From: Motilibacter deserti
Lineage (GTDB): Bacteria; Actinomycetota; Actinomycetes; Motilibacterales; Motilibacteraceae
DNA length: 33,648 bases
Direction: 5' to 3'
Assembly: GCF_011250635.1 (NCBI RefSeq)
Contig: NZ_JAANNP010000018.1
Coordinates: 1-33,648 of the forward strand
The notes below the pieces were generated by a model that made no database searches, was not told the DNA's origin, and worked only from the letters and a program-made list of their open reading frames with translations. The number at the start of each line of letters is the position of its first letter. The stretch's first letter is position 1. A program made the position numbers and the translations under genes. Below, piece after piece: positions 7,450-15,282 of the stretch.

Positions 7450-7482
7450 ATGCACGGGGACTTCGTGGGTCGACGCCTGTGA
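7450..7482 (+). CDS. Possible 10-codon leader ORF ahead of the phytochrome
   Basis: ATG at 7450 starts MHGDFVGRRL and ends at TGA 7480-7482. That stop overlaps the phytochrome GTG start (7479) as GTGA. A purine-rich GAGAGG lies 4 nt before the ATG, whereas the phytochrome GTG itself has only a weak site. This geometry would make phytochrome translation depend on re-initiation after the leader. It may also be chance, as such overlaps arise easily in GC-rich DNA. Confidence 0.3.
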   Translation: MHGDFVGRRL

Positions 7483-9716
7483 CGACCTACGAGCCCGTCT
7501 ACGGCCCGGTCGACCTCACGACGTGCGACCGCGAGCCGATCCACATCCCCGGGTCGATCCAGCCGCACGGCCTGCTGATGGCGGTCGACGAGGCGACGCG
7601 GACCACGGTCGTCGTGTCGGAGAACGTCCGGGCCCTGGCCGGCATCGACGCCGCCGACGTAGTGGGCGCCCGGCCGGCCACCGTGCTCGGCGACACGCTC
7701 TCCCCCGTCCTGCGCCGCCGCGCGAGCGCGGAGGACCTCATGGAGCCGATCCGGGTCCGGATGCCCGCGGGCCCCGGGTCGCTCGCCGGCACCGAGGTCG
7801 ACATCGTCATGCACCGCTCCGACGGGCTGGTCGTTGTCGAGCTCGAGCCGGCGGACGCGACGAGCGGGGTCTCGGCGGTGTCCTACCGCGCGGCGCGCGC
7901 CGCGATGACCCGGCTGACGGAGACGTCGAGCCTGCCCGAGCTGTGCGACGCGCTCGCCCGCGAGATCCGGTCGCTGACCGGCTTCGACCGCGTGATGGTC
8001 TACCGGTTCGACGCGGAGTGGAACGGCGAGGTCGTCGCCGAGGACAAGCGCGACGACCTGAACGCGTTCCTCGGCCTGCACTACCCGGCGACGGACATCC
8101 CCGTCCAGGCCCGCGCGCTCTACACCGTCAACTGGACGCGGCTCATCGCGGACGTGGGCTACCGCCCCGTCCCGCTGGTCTCCTCGCGCAGCGAGCCGCT
8201 CGACCTCTCGCACGCGGTGCTGCGCAGCGTCTCCCCGATCCACATCGAGTACCTCACCAACATGGGCGTCACGGCGTCGATGTCGGTCTCGCTGCTGCAG
8301 GACGGGCAGCTGTGGGGGCTCGTCGCGTGCCACCACTACTCCGGCCCGCACCGCCCGTCCTACGACGCCCGGTCCGCGGCGGAGTTCCTTGGCCAGACCG
8401 CCTCGCGGCTGATCGCCGAGCGCCGGCGCGCGGACGACAGCGTCATGGCGATGATCGCGCAGGCCCGGCTGACGCACATCGCGTCGGCGCTCGCCCGCGA
8501 CACCCGGGCGCCGCTCGAGGCCCTGGCCCACGCCCGCGAGCTGCTCCTCGGGCTCGTCGAGGCCGACGGCGCCGCGCTCACCACACCTGACGGGCTGCTG
8601 CTCGTCGGCGAGACGCCGGACGTCGACGCCGTCGCGCAGATCGCGCGCATCCTGGCCCGGCACGACCCGGCGCTCGCCTCGACGGACAACGTGCCGTCGC
8701 TGCACCCGGATCTCGAGCGGGCCAGCGAGCGTGCGGCCGGCGCGCTGCGGGTCGGGCTCGGCCCCGACGAGTGGGTGCTCTTCACGCGGGTGCAGCAGGA
8801 GCGCGTGGTCGACTGGGGCGGCGACCCCCACAACAAGGCGCTCGCCGCGGCCGAGGGGCCGGACGTCCGGCTCAGCCCGCGCAAGTCGTTCGACAAGTGG
8901 CGCGAGGTGGTCCGCGGCCGGAGCCTGCCGTGGGAGCGCTGGCAGCTCGACGCGGCGGACGGGCTGCGCACCCACATCGCCAGTGCGATCGTCCGCCGGT
9001 CGCGCGAGCAGATCGTGATGGCCGAGGCGCTGCAGCGGGCGATCATCCTGCACGAGGCGCCCCGCTTCCGTGGGCTCGAGGTCGCCGCCCGCTACGCCCC
9101 CGCCCAGGGCGGCCAGCTCGGCGGCGACTGGTGGGACGCGCTGCGGCTGGCCGACGGGCGCATTGCGCTGGTCGTCGGCGACGTGGCGGGGCACGGCGTC
9201 GCGGCCGCCGCCGCGATGGCGCAGGTCCGCACCGCGCTGCGCGCCTACCTGCTGGACGGGCACGGGCCGGCCGCGGCGCTGGACCGGCTGGACAACCTGG
9301 TCGACGCCCTGCTCGACGGCGAGATGGCGACCGCCGTCGTGGCCGCGGTGGACCCCTCGGCGGGCACCGTCGAGCTCGCCTGCGCGGGCCACCCGCCGCC
9401 CGTGCTGGCCCACCCGGAGGGGGCACACGCGCTCGACGTCCCGCCGCGCCCGCCGCTCGGCGTCGGCCTGCTCGGCCGCTCGGCCGCCGTGACCGTTCCC
9501 CTCCCGCCGGGCGCGGCCCTCGTGCTCTACTCCGACGGGCTGGTCGAGCGACGCGACGCGTCGGTCTACGACGGCGTGGGCCGCCTCTGCGCCACCGCCT
9601 CCGGCGGCCCCGGCGCGGACCTGCACGGGTGGGCCGACACGCTGCTCGCGGCGGGCACCGGCAGCGAGGGTGACGACACGACACTCCTGGTGGCGCGGGC
9701 GGGCTTTCACCTCTGA
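7479..9716 (+). CDS. Bacteriophytochrome (PAS-GAF-PHY) fused to a PP2C/SpoIIE phosphatase
   Basis: This cytoplasmic red/far-red photoreceptor has 745 residues. The PAS domain (about 10-115) has Cys16 in TTCDREPIHIPGSIQPHG, the position that binds biliverdin in bacterial phytochromes. The GAF domain (about 140-310) carries PATDIP (Asp206) and SPIHIEYLTNMG. The PHY domain (about 325-500) has WGG and the tongue motif PRKSF (467-471). The output is not a histidine kinase but a SpoIIE-type Ser/Thr phosphatase (about 510-742) with its metal aspartates in GGDWWD (Asp550), GDVAGHG (Asp568) and GDDTTLL (732-733). The family logic predicts light control of an anti-sigma-factor-antagonist phosphorylation switch; no such partner gene is adjacent. 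The GTG start is set by the protein beginning a few residues before the Cys motif. Confidence 0.95.
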   Translation: MTTYEPVYGPVDLTTCDREPIHIPGSIQPHGLLMAVDEATRTTVVVSENVRALAGIDAADVVGARPATVLGDTLSPVLRRRASAEDLMEPIRVRMPAGPGSLAGTEVDIVMHRSDGLVVVELEPADATSGVSAVSYRAARAAMTRLTETSSLPELCDALAREIRSLTGFDRVMVYRFDAEWNGEVVAEDKRDDLNAFLGLHYPATDIPVQARALYTVNWTRLIADVGYRPVPLVSSRSEPLDLSHAVLRSVSPIHIEYLTNMGVTASMSVSLLQDGQLWGLVACHHYSGPHRPSYDARSAAEFLGQTASRLIAERRRADDSVMAMIAQARLTHIASALARDTRAPLEALAHARELLLGLVEADGAALTTPDGLLLVGETPDVDAVAQIARILARHDPALASTDNVPSLHPDLERASERAAGALRVGLGPDEWVLFTRVQQERVVDWGGDPHNKALAAAEGPDVRLSPRKSFDKWREVVRGRSLPWERWQLDAADGLRTHIASAIVRRSREQIVMAEALQRAIILHEAPRFRGLEVAARYAPAQGGQLGGDWWDALRLADGRIALVVGDVAGHGVAAAAAMAQVRTALRAYLLDGHGPAAALDRLDNLVDALLDGEMATAVVAAVDPSAGTVELACAGHPPPVLAHPEGAHALDVPPRPPLGVGLLGRSAAVTVPLPPGAALVLYSDGLVERRDASVYDGVGRLCATASGGPGADLHGWADTLLAAGTGSEGDDTTLLVARAGFHL

Positions 9717-10023
9717 CGCCGGTCGTGTCGTTGCGGCATCGGCCATCGCCCTCGGCCGCGACGTCGATGCCTCCCCACGAGGCTCGTCGAGGGGCAGAAG
9801 CCCTCGTGGACCTGTCGCGCACCAACAGAAGCCCCGAAGGCGCCCTCAGGGCGAACCCGGGCTTGCACGGGCCATAAGCACCGAGCCCGGCGAATCCCCG
9901 AGTCGAACGGCACATCGCGAAGAATGCAGAGGTAGTTCGCCGAGCCGTGGCCTTGCATCGCCGGACGCCCTAAAGTCAGCGGGACGAGGCGCCTGTGGAA
10001 GCGCAGGCTGGAGGTGGAGTTCT
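9717..10023. other. Structured non-coding stretch, possible regulatory RNA or repeat
   Basis: This 307-bp gap has no convincing gene: the open frames on either strand lack the strong G/C third-position bias of all neighbours. It holds several hairpins. CCACGAGG 9775-9782 can pair with CCTCGTGG 9802-9809. An alternative, CGAGGG 9788-9793 with CCCTCG 9801-9806, is mutually exclusive with it. CGCCCT-c-AGGGCG spans 9841-9853, and CCGGGCT 9857-9863 pairs with AGCCCGG 9884-9890 with an inner TGC/GCA. A TAAAGT (9971-9976) could be the -10 of the next gene. No tRNA could be folded. The function is unknown. Confidence 0.45.
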
Positions 10024-10635
10024 GTGCCGGCTCACGCCTCCGATCAGGACAACAGGGCGCTCGCTCTCGCAGCAGGCAGAGCCCACCGCGATCGGCCGCG
10101 CGCCAAGGCCTTTCTCGTACTCCTGGGCGTCCTGCTCGGCGCAGCCTCGCTCTTCGTGATCGCTCTCGTCGTGCGAGCCGCCCTCGGCGAGCGGGAGTTG
10201 AGCTCCCAGCACGAGCGCACACGCCTCGCCGCGCGGGCGATCGACATCCCTGCGGGTTGGGGGCTGGTGGACAGCAGCGACGAGCCGGGCCAGGTGGGCC
10301 TCATGCATCAGGACCCGAGGCTGACGCGGCTCTACGAGGCGCCGGGGACGATCGACCGTCTGCAGGTCCAGGTGCAGCGCGTACTGGACCGAGCTGGTGT
10401 GGACGTGCCCACGGCCGGGTGGACGCCGGACTCGATCCCGCTGAGTCCCGGGGGCCCTGCGCCTTCGCGAAGCCTGATCGGCGCTCGTGACGAGGTGGAA
10501 GTCCGGGTGACGGTGGGCAACGGCCGGGTAGATGAGCCCGGGCTCAAGGACTTCACGACGGCTCCCGGATCCTCCTACGTCCTGATACGGCTGCAGCCGC
10601 TGAGCATCAGGTCTCACCAAGCCCTGTCCCGCTAG
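10024..10635 (+). CDS. Single-span membrane protein of unknown function
   Basis: The protein has 203 residues. A short basic cytoplasmic N-terminus is followed by one strong membrane helix (about 24-47, FLVLLGVLLGAASLFVIALVV) and an extracytoplasmic domain of about 150 residues. That domain includes DIPAGWGLVDSSDEPGQVG and RLQVQVQRVLDRAGVDVP. No family is recognised. The GTG at 10024 is preceded by a strong GGAGGTGGAG site, which decides the start. Codon use is slightly less extreme than in the neighbours. It stands alone between the structured gap and convergent genes, so it is probably monocistronic. Confidence 0.72.
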   Translation: MPAHASDQDNRALALAAGRAHRDRPRAKAFLVLLGVLLGAASLFVIALVVRAALGERELSSQHERTRLAARAIDIPAGWGLVDSSDEPGQVGLMHQDPRLTRLYEAPGTIDRLQVQVQRVLDRAGVDVPTAGWTPDSIPLSPGGPAPSRSLIGARDEVEVRVTVGNGRVDEPGLKDFTTAPGSSYVLIRLQPLSIRSHQALSR

Positions 10636-10691
10636 TCGCCCGTGCCGACGCGGCCTTGCGGCTGCCGTTCAGGTCTAGACGTCCTCGCCCC

Positions 10692-11558
10692 TCAGACGAT
10701 CGGCGGGCGGCCCGCGCGCGTCATGCGCCAGGCCGTCGCCCAGTGCATCGGCCGCCGGTCGACGACCGGCTCGCGGAAGCCCTCGAGGTAGCCGCGCAGC
10801 ACCTCGCGCAGCTCTGGGAAGGAGCGCAGCCGCACGAGCGTGAGCAGCGACCACGTCCCGAGGTACGCGACGGCGAGCGGCGCGGGCAGGTTGCGCCGCG
10901 CGATCCACACCCGGTTGCGGACGCTGTAGCGGGTGAAGCCGGGATGGCGGCCGGGGCCGACGCGCGCCGAGTGGTAGGCGATGAGGTCGCCGTCGTAGCG
11001 GACGGAGAAGCCCGCGTCCCAGGTGCGCCAGGCGAAGTCGATGCCCTCGTGCATGTAGTAGAACGCCTCGGGCCATCCGCCGGAGCGGTCGAAGGCCTCG
11101 CGGCGGCACATGACCGCGCCCTCCCAGACGGCGCAGACATCGCTGCTGCGGTCCTCGTCCCCGACGCGCAGCCGCGGGATCCACCGCCGGGGCGTGGGCA
11201 GCCCGTCCGGGTCGACGGGGTGGAACTGCACCAGGCCGAGCCCGGGGTCGGCCTCGAACCGCGCGACCGCCTCGGCGAGCGTCCCGCTGTCGGGCAGGCT
11301 GGCGTCGTCGTCGAGGAACACGACGAGCTCGCCCTCGACCGCACGCCCGCCGGCGTTGCGCCCCGCGGGGATGCCGAGGTTGCGCGGCAGGGCCAGTGTG
11401 CGGACCTCGGGCGGGAGCCCGTCGGGCTCCCAGCCGTTGCCGACGACGAGGACGTCGAGGCGTACGCCGGTCTGGCGCAGCAGCGACTCCACGGCCTCCT
11501 TGAGCTCCAGCGGCCGCTTGCCCTGGGTGAGGACGACGCACCCGATCAGCGGGCCCAT
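10692..11558 (-). CDS. GT2-family glycosyltransferase
   Basis: The protein has 288 residues and a GT-A fold. It has a nucleotide-binding start (GPLIGCVVLTQGKRP), NLGIPAGRNAGG (about 60-71) and a metal-binding FLDDDA (about 81-86). An acceptor-side HEGIDFAWR follows GGWPEAFYYM. It resembles rhamnosyl- or galactofuranosyl-type GT2 enzymes, but sugar and acceptor cannot be read from sequence. It is cytoplasmic or membrane-associated. Its ATG overlaps the stop of the CDP-alcohol phosphotransferase gene as ATGA, and that gene overlaps the G1P-dehydrogenase-like gene, so all three form one minus-strand operon read from about 13400. It converges with the membrane-protein gene ending at 10635, with only 56 bp between and no strong terminator. 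Confidence 0.88.
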   Translation of the reverse strand: MGPLIGCVVLTQGKRPLELKEAVESLLRQTGVRLDVLVVGNGWEPDGLPPEVRTLALPRNLGIPAGRNAGGRAVEGELVVFLDDDASLPDSGTLAEAVARFEADPGLGLVQFHPVDPDGLPTPRRWIPRLRVGDEDRSSDVCAVWEGAVMCRREAFDRSGGWPEAFYYMHEGIDFAWRTWDAGFSVRYDGDLIAYHSARVGPGRHPGFTRYSVRNRVWIARRNLPAPLAVAYLGTWSLLTLVRLRSFPELREVLRGYLEGFREPVVDRRPMHWATAWRMTRAGRPPIV

Positions 11559-12331
11559 CACGCCGCCCGCAGCCGGGAGGAGCGCAGCACGCTCAGCAGG
11601 TGCCCCGCGGCGGTGAGCACGGCGAGCGGGCCGAGGACGGCGACGAGCACCCGGGTGCCGGGAATGCCGTCGGCGAACGCATCGACGAGCGCGGCGGCGA
11701 GCGCCAGGAAGCTCAGCTCCACGGCGATGAAGGCGCGGAAGAACGGCGCGAAGCGCAGCGCCCGGCGCAGCGAGAGCGAGCGGCCACGCAGCGTCGACCC
11801 CTTGTCCTCGAGGAGCGGGAGCCGGGCGTAGGCGCGCGCGACGTGCACCAGGTCCGTCTCGGACTTGTTGAGCAGCACGAGCACCGCGATCGCCAGTCCC
11901 CACATCGTCCAGCCGTCCAGCGACCCCCAGCCGCCGGCCGCCCGCACGCCCAGCGCCGCGGCCATCGCCGCCTCGGTGGTGTAGTGCCCGATGCGGTCGA
12001 GGTAGACGCCTGTGGCCGAGGAGATGCCGCGCCAGCGCGCGACCTCGCCGTCGCTGCAGTCGAAGAGCAGCTGGGACTGGATCAGCACGACGGCCGCGAG
12101 CGCGGCCCACACGCCGGGCAGCGTGAGCGCCAGTGCGGCCAGCCAGCCGCTGACGATCATCAGCCAGGTGACCTGGTCGGGCGTAATGCGGGTGACGACG
12201 AGCCGCTGGGTGACGTGCAGCGACACCCGGCGCATGTAGAGCCGGCCGGCCCAGTGCTCGGCGTTGACGCGGCCGACCAGCGACTCCGGCTGGCAGGTGG
12301 CGCGCAGCTCAGTCAGCGAAGGCGTCGACAA
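11558..12331 (-). CDS. CDP-alcohol phosphotransferase with a variant active site
   Basis: This integral membrane enzyme of 257 residues belongs to the CDP-alcohol phosphatidyltransferase family, which moves a phospho-alcohol from CDP-alcohol to a hydroxyl acceptor, making phosphodiester lipids. The family pattern DxxDGxxAR...GxxxDxxxD is present as D91, D94, G95, A98, R99, G108 and D112. The last Asp, the proposed catalytic base, is His116 (LDRIGHY). About six hydrophobic segments follow the usual layout. The TTG start at 12331 overlaps the upstream gene by 23 nt and keeps a conserved-looking N-terminus (SLTELRATCQP); the next candidate, Met33, would cut into it. It is co-transcribed with the G1P-dehydrogenase-like gene upstream and the GT2 downstream. 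Confidence 0.85.
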   Translation of the reverse strand: MSTPSLTELRATCQPESLVGRVNAEHWAGRLYMRRVSLHVTQRLVVTRITPDQVTWLMIVSGWLAALALTLPGVWAALAAVVLIQSQLLFDCSDGEVARWRGISSATGVYLDRIGHYTTEAAMAAALGVRAAGGWGSLDGWTMWGLAIAVLVLLNKSETDLVHVARAYARLPLLEDKGSTLRGRSLSLRRALRFAPFFRAFIAVELSFLALAAALVDAFADGIPGTRVLVAVLGPLAVLTAAGHLLSVLRSSRLRAA

Positions 12332-13376
12332 AGTCGGCGACCGCCTTCCGGATGTCGTCGCCGTCCATCGCCAGGTGCTCGAGGACGGTGTAGCGGTCCG
12401 GCCGCGTGGAGGGAGCGAGCTCGACCGCGCGGGCGAACCCCTCCTTGCTGATGCCGATATCGGACGGGACGCGCGGCAGGCCGTGCCGTCGGAAGCACGC
12501 GTCGACCTGCGCGGTGCGCGGGTCGTCGCGCAGGAACAGGGCGAACAGCGCGCCGAGCCCGGCCTGCTCGCCGTGCGTGCCCTCCCCGAGCTGTAGCTGG
12601 TCCAGGGCGTGGCTGATCTCGTGGCAGCCGCCGCTGCACGGCCGGCTGCTGCCCGCGAACGTCATCGCCAGCCCGCTGAGGACGAGCGACTCGGCCAGCG
12701 AGTGCAGGAAGCCCTCCGAGTCGAGCCCGCCGGGATGGTGCAGGACCGCTTCACCGGCGTTGCGGGCGAGCATGGCGGCCAGCCCGTCGACCTGCTCGCC
12801 GCGGACGTCGCGGGCGAGCTCCCAGTCGGCACAGGCCGACAGGTTGCTGACCGCCTCGCCGACGCCGGAGCGGCGCAGCCGCAGCGGGCTGCGCCGGACG
12901 TAGTCGAGGTCGACGACGACGGCGATGGGCATCTGCACGCCGATCGAGGCCTTGCGCCCGGCCTGCGAGAGCGACGCGACGGGGCTGGCGAGCCCGTCGT
13001 GGGCGAGGCTGGTGGCGACGGCGACCATCGGCAGGCCGGCCATCGTCGCGGCGTACTTCGCGACGTCGAGGGTGCGCCCGCCCCCGATGCCGACGAGGGC
13101 GTCGTAGGACGAGCCGCCCGAGGAGCGCCGGACCTGCTCGACCAGCCGCCACGCCTCGTCGACGGTGCCGTCGGTGACCACGAAGGTGTCGCAGGCCGAC
13201 AGCGTCGACTCGAGCGCGGCGGCGACCTCCTCGCCGATGCCGGGGCCGACTGCGACCGCGACGCGCCCGCCGGAGGAGATCCGGCGGTCGCTCAGCAGCG
13301 GGGCGAGGCCCGCCACGGCGCCGCTGCCGATGTCGACGCTGACCGGCGCCCCCAACATCCTGGCCAGAATCGGCAC
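12309..13376 (-). CDS. sn-glycerol-1-phosphate dehydrogenase-like (AraM/EgsA family)
   Basis: This soluble enzyme of 355 residues belongs to the iron/zinc-containing alcohol dehydrogenase fold, closest by motif to glycerol-1-phosphate dehydrogenases, which reduce dihydroxyacetone phosphate to sn-glycerol-1-phosphate. Visible motifs are the dinucleotide-binding VGIGGGRTLDVAK, TSLAHDGLASP (substrate side), the SGGCHEISHALD metal region and GTHGEQAGLG. The position that is usually a metal-binding Asp (GDxxSN) is Glu174 here (GVGEAVSN). Generic annotation would call it an iron-containing alcohol dehydrogenase; the HDGxxSP and SHALD motifs favour the G1P group. The GTG start at 13376 has GGAAGG upstream. 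It is the first gene of the operon with a CDP-alcohol phosphotransferase and GT2, which suggests supply of a polyol phosphate to them. Confidence 0.82.
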   Translation of the reverse strand: MPILARMLGAPVSVDIGSGAVAGLAPLLSDRRISSGGRVAVAVGPGIGEEVAAALESTLSACDTFVVTDGTVDEAWRLVEQVRRSSGGSSYDALVGIGGGRTLDVAKYAATMAGLPMVAVATSLAHDGLASPVASLSQAGRKASIGVQMPIAVVVDLDYVRRSPLRLRRSGVGEAVSNLSACADWELARDVRGEQVDGLAAMLARNAGEAVLHHPGGLDSEGFLHSLAESLVLSGLAMTFAGSSRPCSGGCHEISHALDQLQLGEGTHGEQAGLGALFALFLRDDPRTAQVDACFRRHGLPRVPSDIGISKEGFARAVELAPSTRPDRYTVLEHLAMDGDDIRKAVADFVDAFAD

Positions 13377-13413
13377 CCGGTCCCGCCTTCCGCTCTGCCC
13401 CTGGGCAGGGCCG

Positions 13414-13438
13414 ATACCGCGTGAGCTACAAATGAAAC
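13414..13438 (-). promoter_or_regulatory. Candidate SigB/SigH-type promoter for the G1P-dehydrogenase operon
   Basis: On the minus strand GTTT (13438-13435) and GGTAT (13418-13414) are separated by 16 nt. This resembles the GTTT-N14-18-GGGTA pattern of actinobacterial stress sigma factors. It lies 38 nt before the GTG start. A CTGCCC-ct-GGGCAG palindrome (13395-13408) sits just downstream, in the leader. Moderate to weak evidence. Confidence 0.3.
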
Positions 13439-13614
13439 AACGTCCGGTGGACCAGGGACGTCACCAGGGTTAACGCTAGGTTTCAGCGCGCAGTCTACCG
13501 GAGCGGGCACCCCCTCCCTCTAGGCTGCGACGGGCGGACGACGTACCCCGTCAGCCGCTTCCGAACCGTGCACGACGCGCTCCGGCCCCGGCCGGCCGAG
13601 GAGGCTCCCACCCG

Positions 13615-15276
13615 ATGTCGGTCAAGGTCAGCGTCGTGGTGCCCGTCTACAACCCGGGCAGCCACATCGACGACTGCATCCGGTCGCTGCTGGAGCAGTC
13701 GCTGCCGACCGACGAGTACGAGGCGATCTTCGTCGACGACGGGTCGACGGACGAGACGCCCGCACGCCTCGACGCCCTCGCGGCCGAGCACGACCACGTC
13801 CGGGTCTTCCACATCCCGAACTCCGGGTGGCCCGGCCGCCCGCGCAACGTCGGCATCGACAACGCGCGCGGGGAGTTCGTCTACTTCGTCGACAACGACG
13901 ACTGGCTGGGCCCGGAGGCGTTGGAGCGGCTCTACGCGTACGCCGTCGAGCACGGCTCCGACGTCGTCATCGGCAAGCTGGTCGGCCACCGACGCGGCAT
14001 TCCCAAAGAGATCTTCAGGCGTTCGAAGCCGAAGGCCGTCCTCGGCCAGGACCCGCTGCTCACGCTTCTGACGCCGCACAAGCTCTTCCGCAAGGCGATG
14101 CTCGACAAGCACGAGATCCGGTTCCCCGAAGGGCGGCGCCGGCTCGAGGACCACCTGTTCGTGATGAAGGCCTACTTCGCCGCGGACACCATCTCGATCC
14201 TCGCCGACTACCCCGTCTATCACTGGGTCCGGCGCGACGACGACACCAACGCCTCGGTCAACCGCTTCGACCCGAAGGGCTACTTCGACAACGTCCGGGA
14301 GGTCCTCGACGTCGTCGTGGCCAACACCGAGCCGGGCGACCTGCGCGACAAGCTGCTGGCGCACTGGTACACCGGCAAGTCGCTCGGCCGGCTCGGGGCG
14401 GGCACGCTGCTCGGCTACCCGCCGGACTACCGCCGTGAGCTCTACGACGCGATCCGCGGCCTCGCGCTCGAGCGCTTCGCGCCCTCGGTCGACCGGTTCC
14501 TCCCGCCCAGCTTCCGGCCGCGCTCGGTGCTGCTGCGGGCGGGCTCGCTCGCGGGCCTGGAGGCGCTCGCCGGCGCGGAGCGCGGGCTAACGATCGAGCC
14601 CACGACGTCCGAGGTCGCCTGGGACGGGGACGTGCTGCAGGTGAGGGCCTCGGCCCGGCTCGTGTACGCCGACGGCCGGCCTGTCGTGTTCGTACGCCGC
14701 GAGGGCCGGCTGCTCTGGGAGCTGCCCGTGCGCCTCGACGTGCCCGTACCCGACGACGCGCTCGACATGACCTCCGCGCTCGCCGCCGCACGCGCGGACG
14801 TGCTCGTGCGCTCCCGCGAGCTGCGCGACGACTACTTCGTCCCGGGGGCCTGGACGGCCTCCCTCGAGGAGATCGACGCCGACCGGGTCTCGCTCGTGGT
14901 CGCCGTCGAGGCGCGGCTTGACGCGCAGACGGCGGCCGCCGGAGCGCCCTTGGCCAAGGGGACCTGGGACGTCCTGGTGCGAGTCGCCGCCTGCGGCTGG
15001 GGCCCGGGGGCCCGGCTGAGCGCGGCGTCCGCGCCCGGGCTCGGCGCGCTCGAGGTCGGCGAGTCCGGGCCGGACCGGCGGCCGGTGTCGCCCTACTGGA
15101 CGGTCAACGGCAACCTCAGCATCGCGGTCGGCACCCGGCGTGCACCCGCCCCGCCCCCGCCGCCGTCCGCGCCGGCCCCCCGCCCGCTGCCGGCCCCTCC
15201 CGCCCGCGGGCGCGCAGCCTGGCTCCCCGCCCCGGTCCGGCGACGGCTGCGCGGGCTCGCGCGACGACTGGGCTGA
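13615..15276 (+). CDS. TarS/TarP-like GT2 glycosyltransferase with C-terminal domain
   Basis: The protein has 553 residues. The N-terminal GT-A domain (about 1-250) starts VKVSVVVPVYNPG and contains VDDGSTDET (40-48), GWPGRPRNVGIDNARGEF, the DND(D) metal motif (93-96) and FPEGRRRLEDHLF. The order GRxRN, DxDD, LTPHKLF and RRLEDH is that of the wall-teichoic-acid GlcNAc transferases TarS/TarP of Staphylococcus. After a helical region, a beta-rich domain (about 330-510) and a Pro-rich basic tail follow. A role in decorating a phosphate-containing wall polymer is inferred from this resemblance. The ATG has GAGGAGG upstream. A typical actinobacterial -10 (TAGGCT, 13521-13526) lies in the leader. 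The next gene starts 6 nt after the stop. A longer paralogue lies at 20276-22249. Confidence 0.85.
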   Translation: MSVKVSVVVPVYNPGSHIDDCIRSLLEQSLPTDEYEAIFVDDGSTDETPARLDALAAEHDHVRVFHIPNSGWPGRPRNVGIDNARGEFVYFVDNDDWLGPEALERLYAYAVEHGSDVVIGKLVGHRRGIPKEIFRRSKPKAVLGQDPLLTLLTPHKLFRKAMLDKHEIRFPEGRRRLEDHLFVMKAYFAADTISILADYPVYHWVRRDDDTNASVNRFDPKGYFDNVREVLDVVVANTEPGDLRDKLLAHWYTGKSLGRLGAGTLLGYPPDYRRELYDAIRGLALERFAPSVDRFLPPSFRPRSVLLRAGSLAGLEALAGAERGLTIEPTTSEVAWDGDVLQVRASARLVYADGRPVVFVRREGRLLWELPVRLDVPVPDDALDMTSALAAARADVLVRSRELRDDYFVPGAWTASLEEIDADRVSLVVAVEARLDAQTAAAGAPLAKGTWDVLVRVAACGWGPGARLSAASAPGLGALEVGESGPDRRPVSPYWTVNGNLSIAVGTRRAPAPPPPPSAPAPRPLPAPPARGRAAWLPAPVRRRLRGLARRLG

Positions 15277-15282
15277 CCTCCC

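Noticed and set aside
6804-9746. 980-codon minus-strand open frame opposite the phytochrome
   Set aside because: Shadow of a gene with clear motifs on the other strand; open only because of high GC.
9850-9910. tRNA-like segment (GTTCGA and paired arms)
   Set aside because: No cloverleaf with a proper acceptor stem, anticodon arm and T-loop spacing could be drawn on either strand.
9707-10222. Minus-strand open frame across the structured gap
   Set aside because: Codon third positions lack the strong G/C bias of real genes here, and it runs antisense into the well-supported membrane-protein gene.
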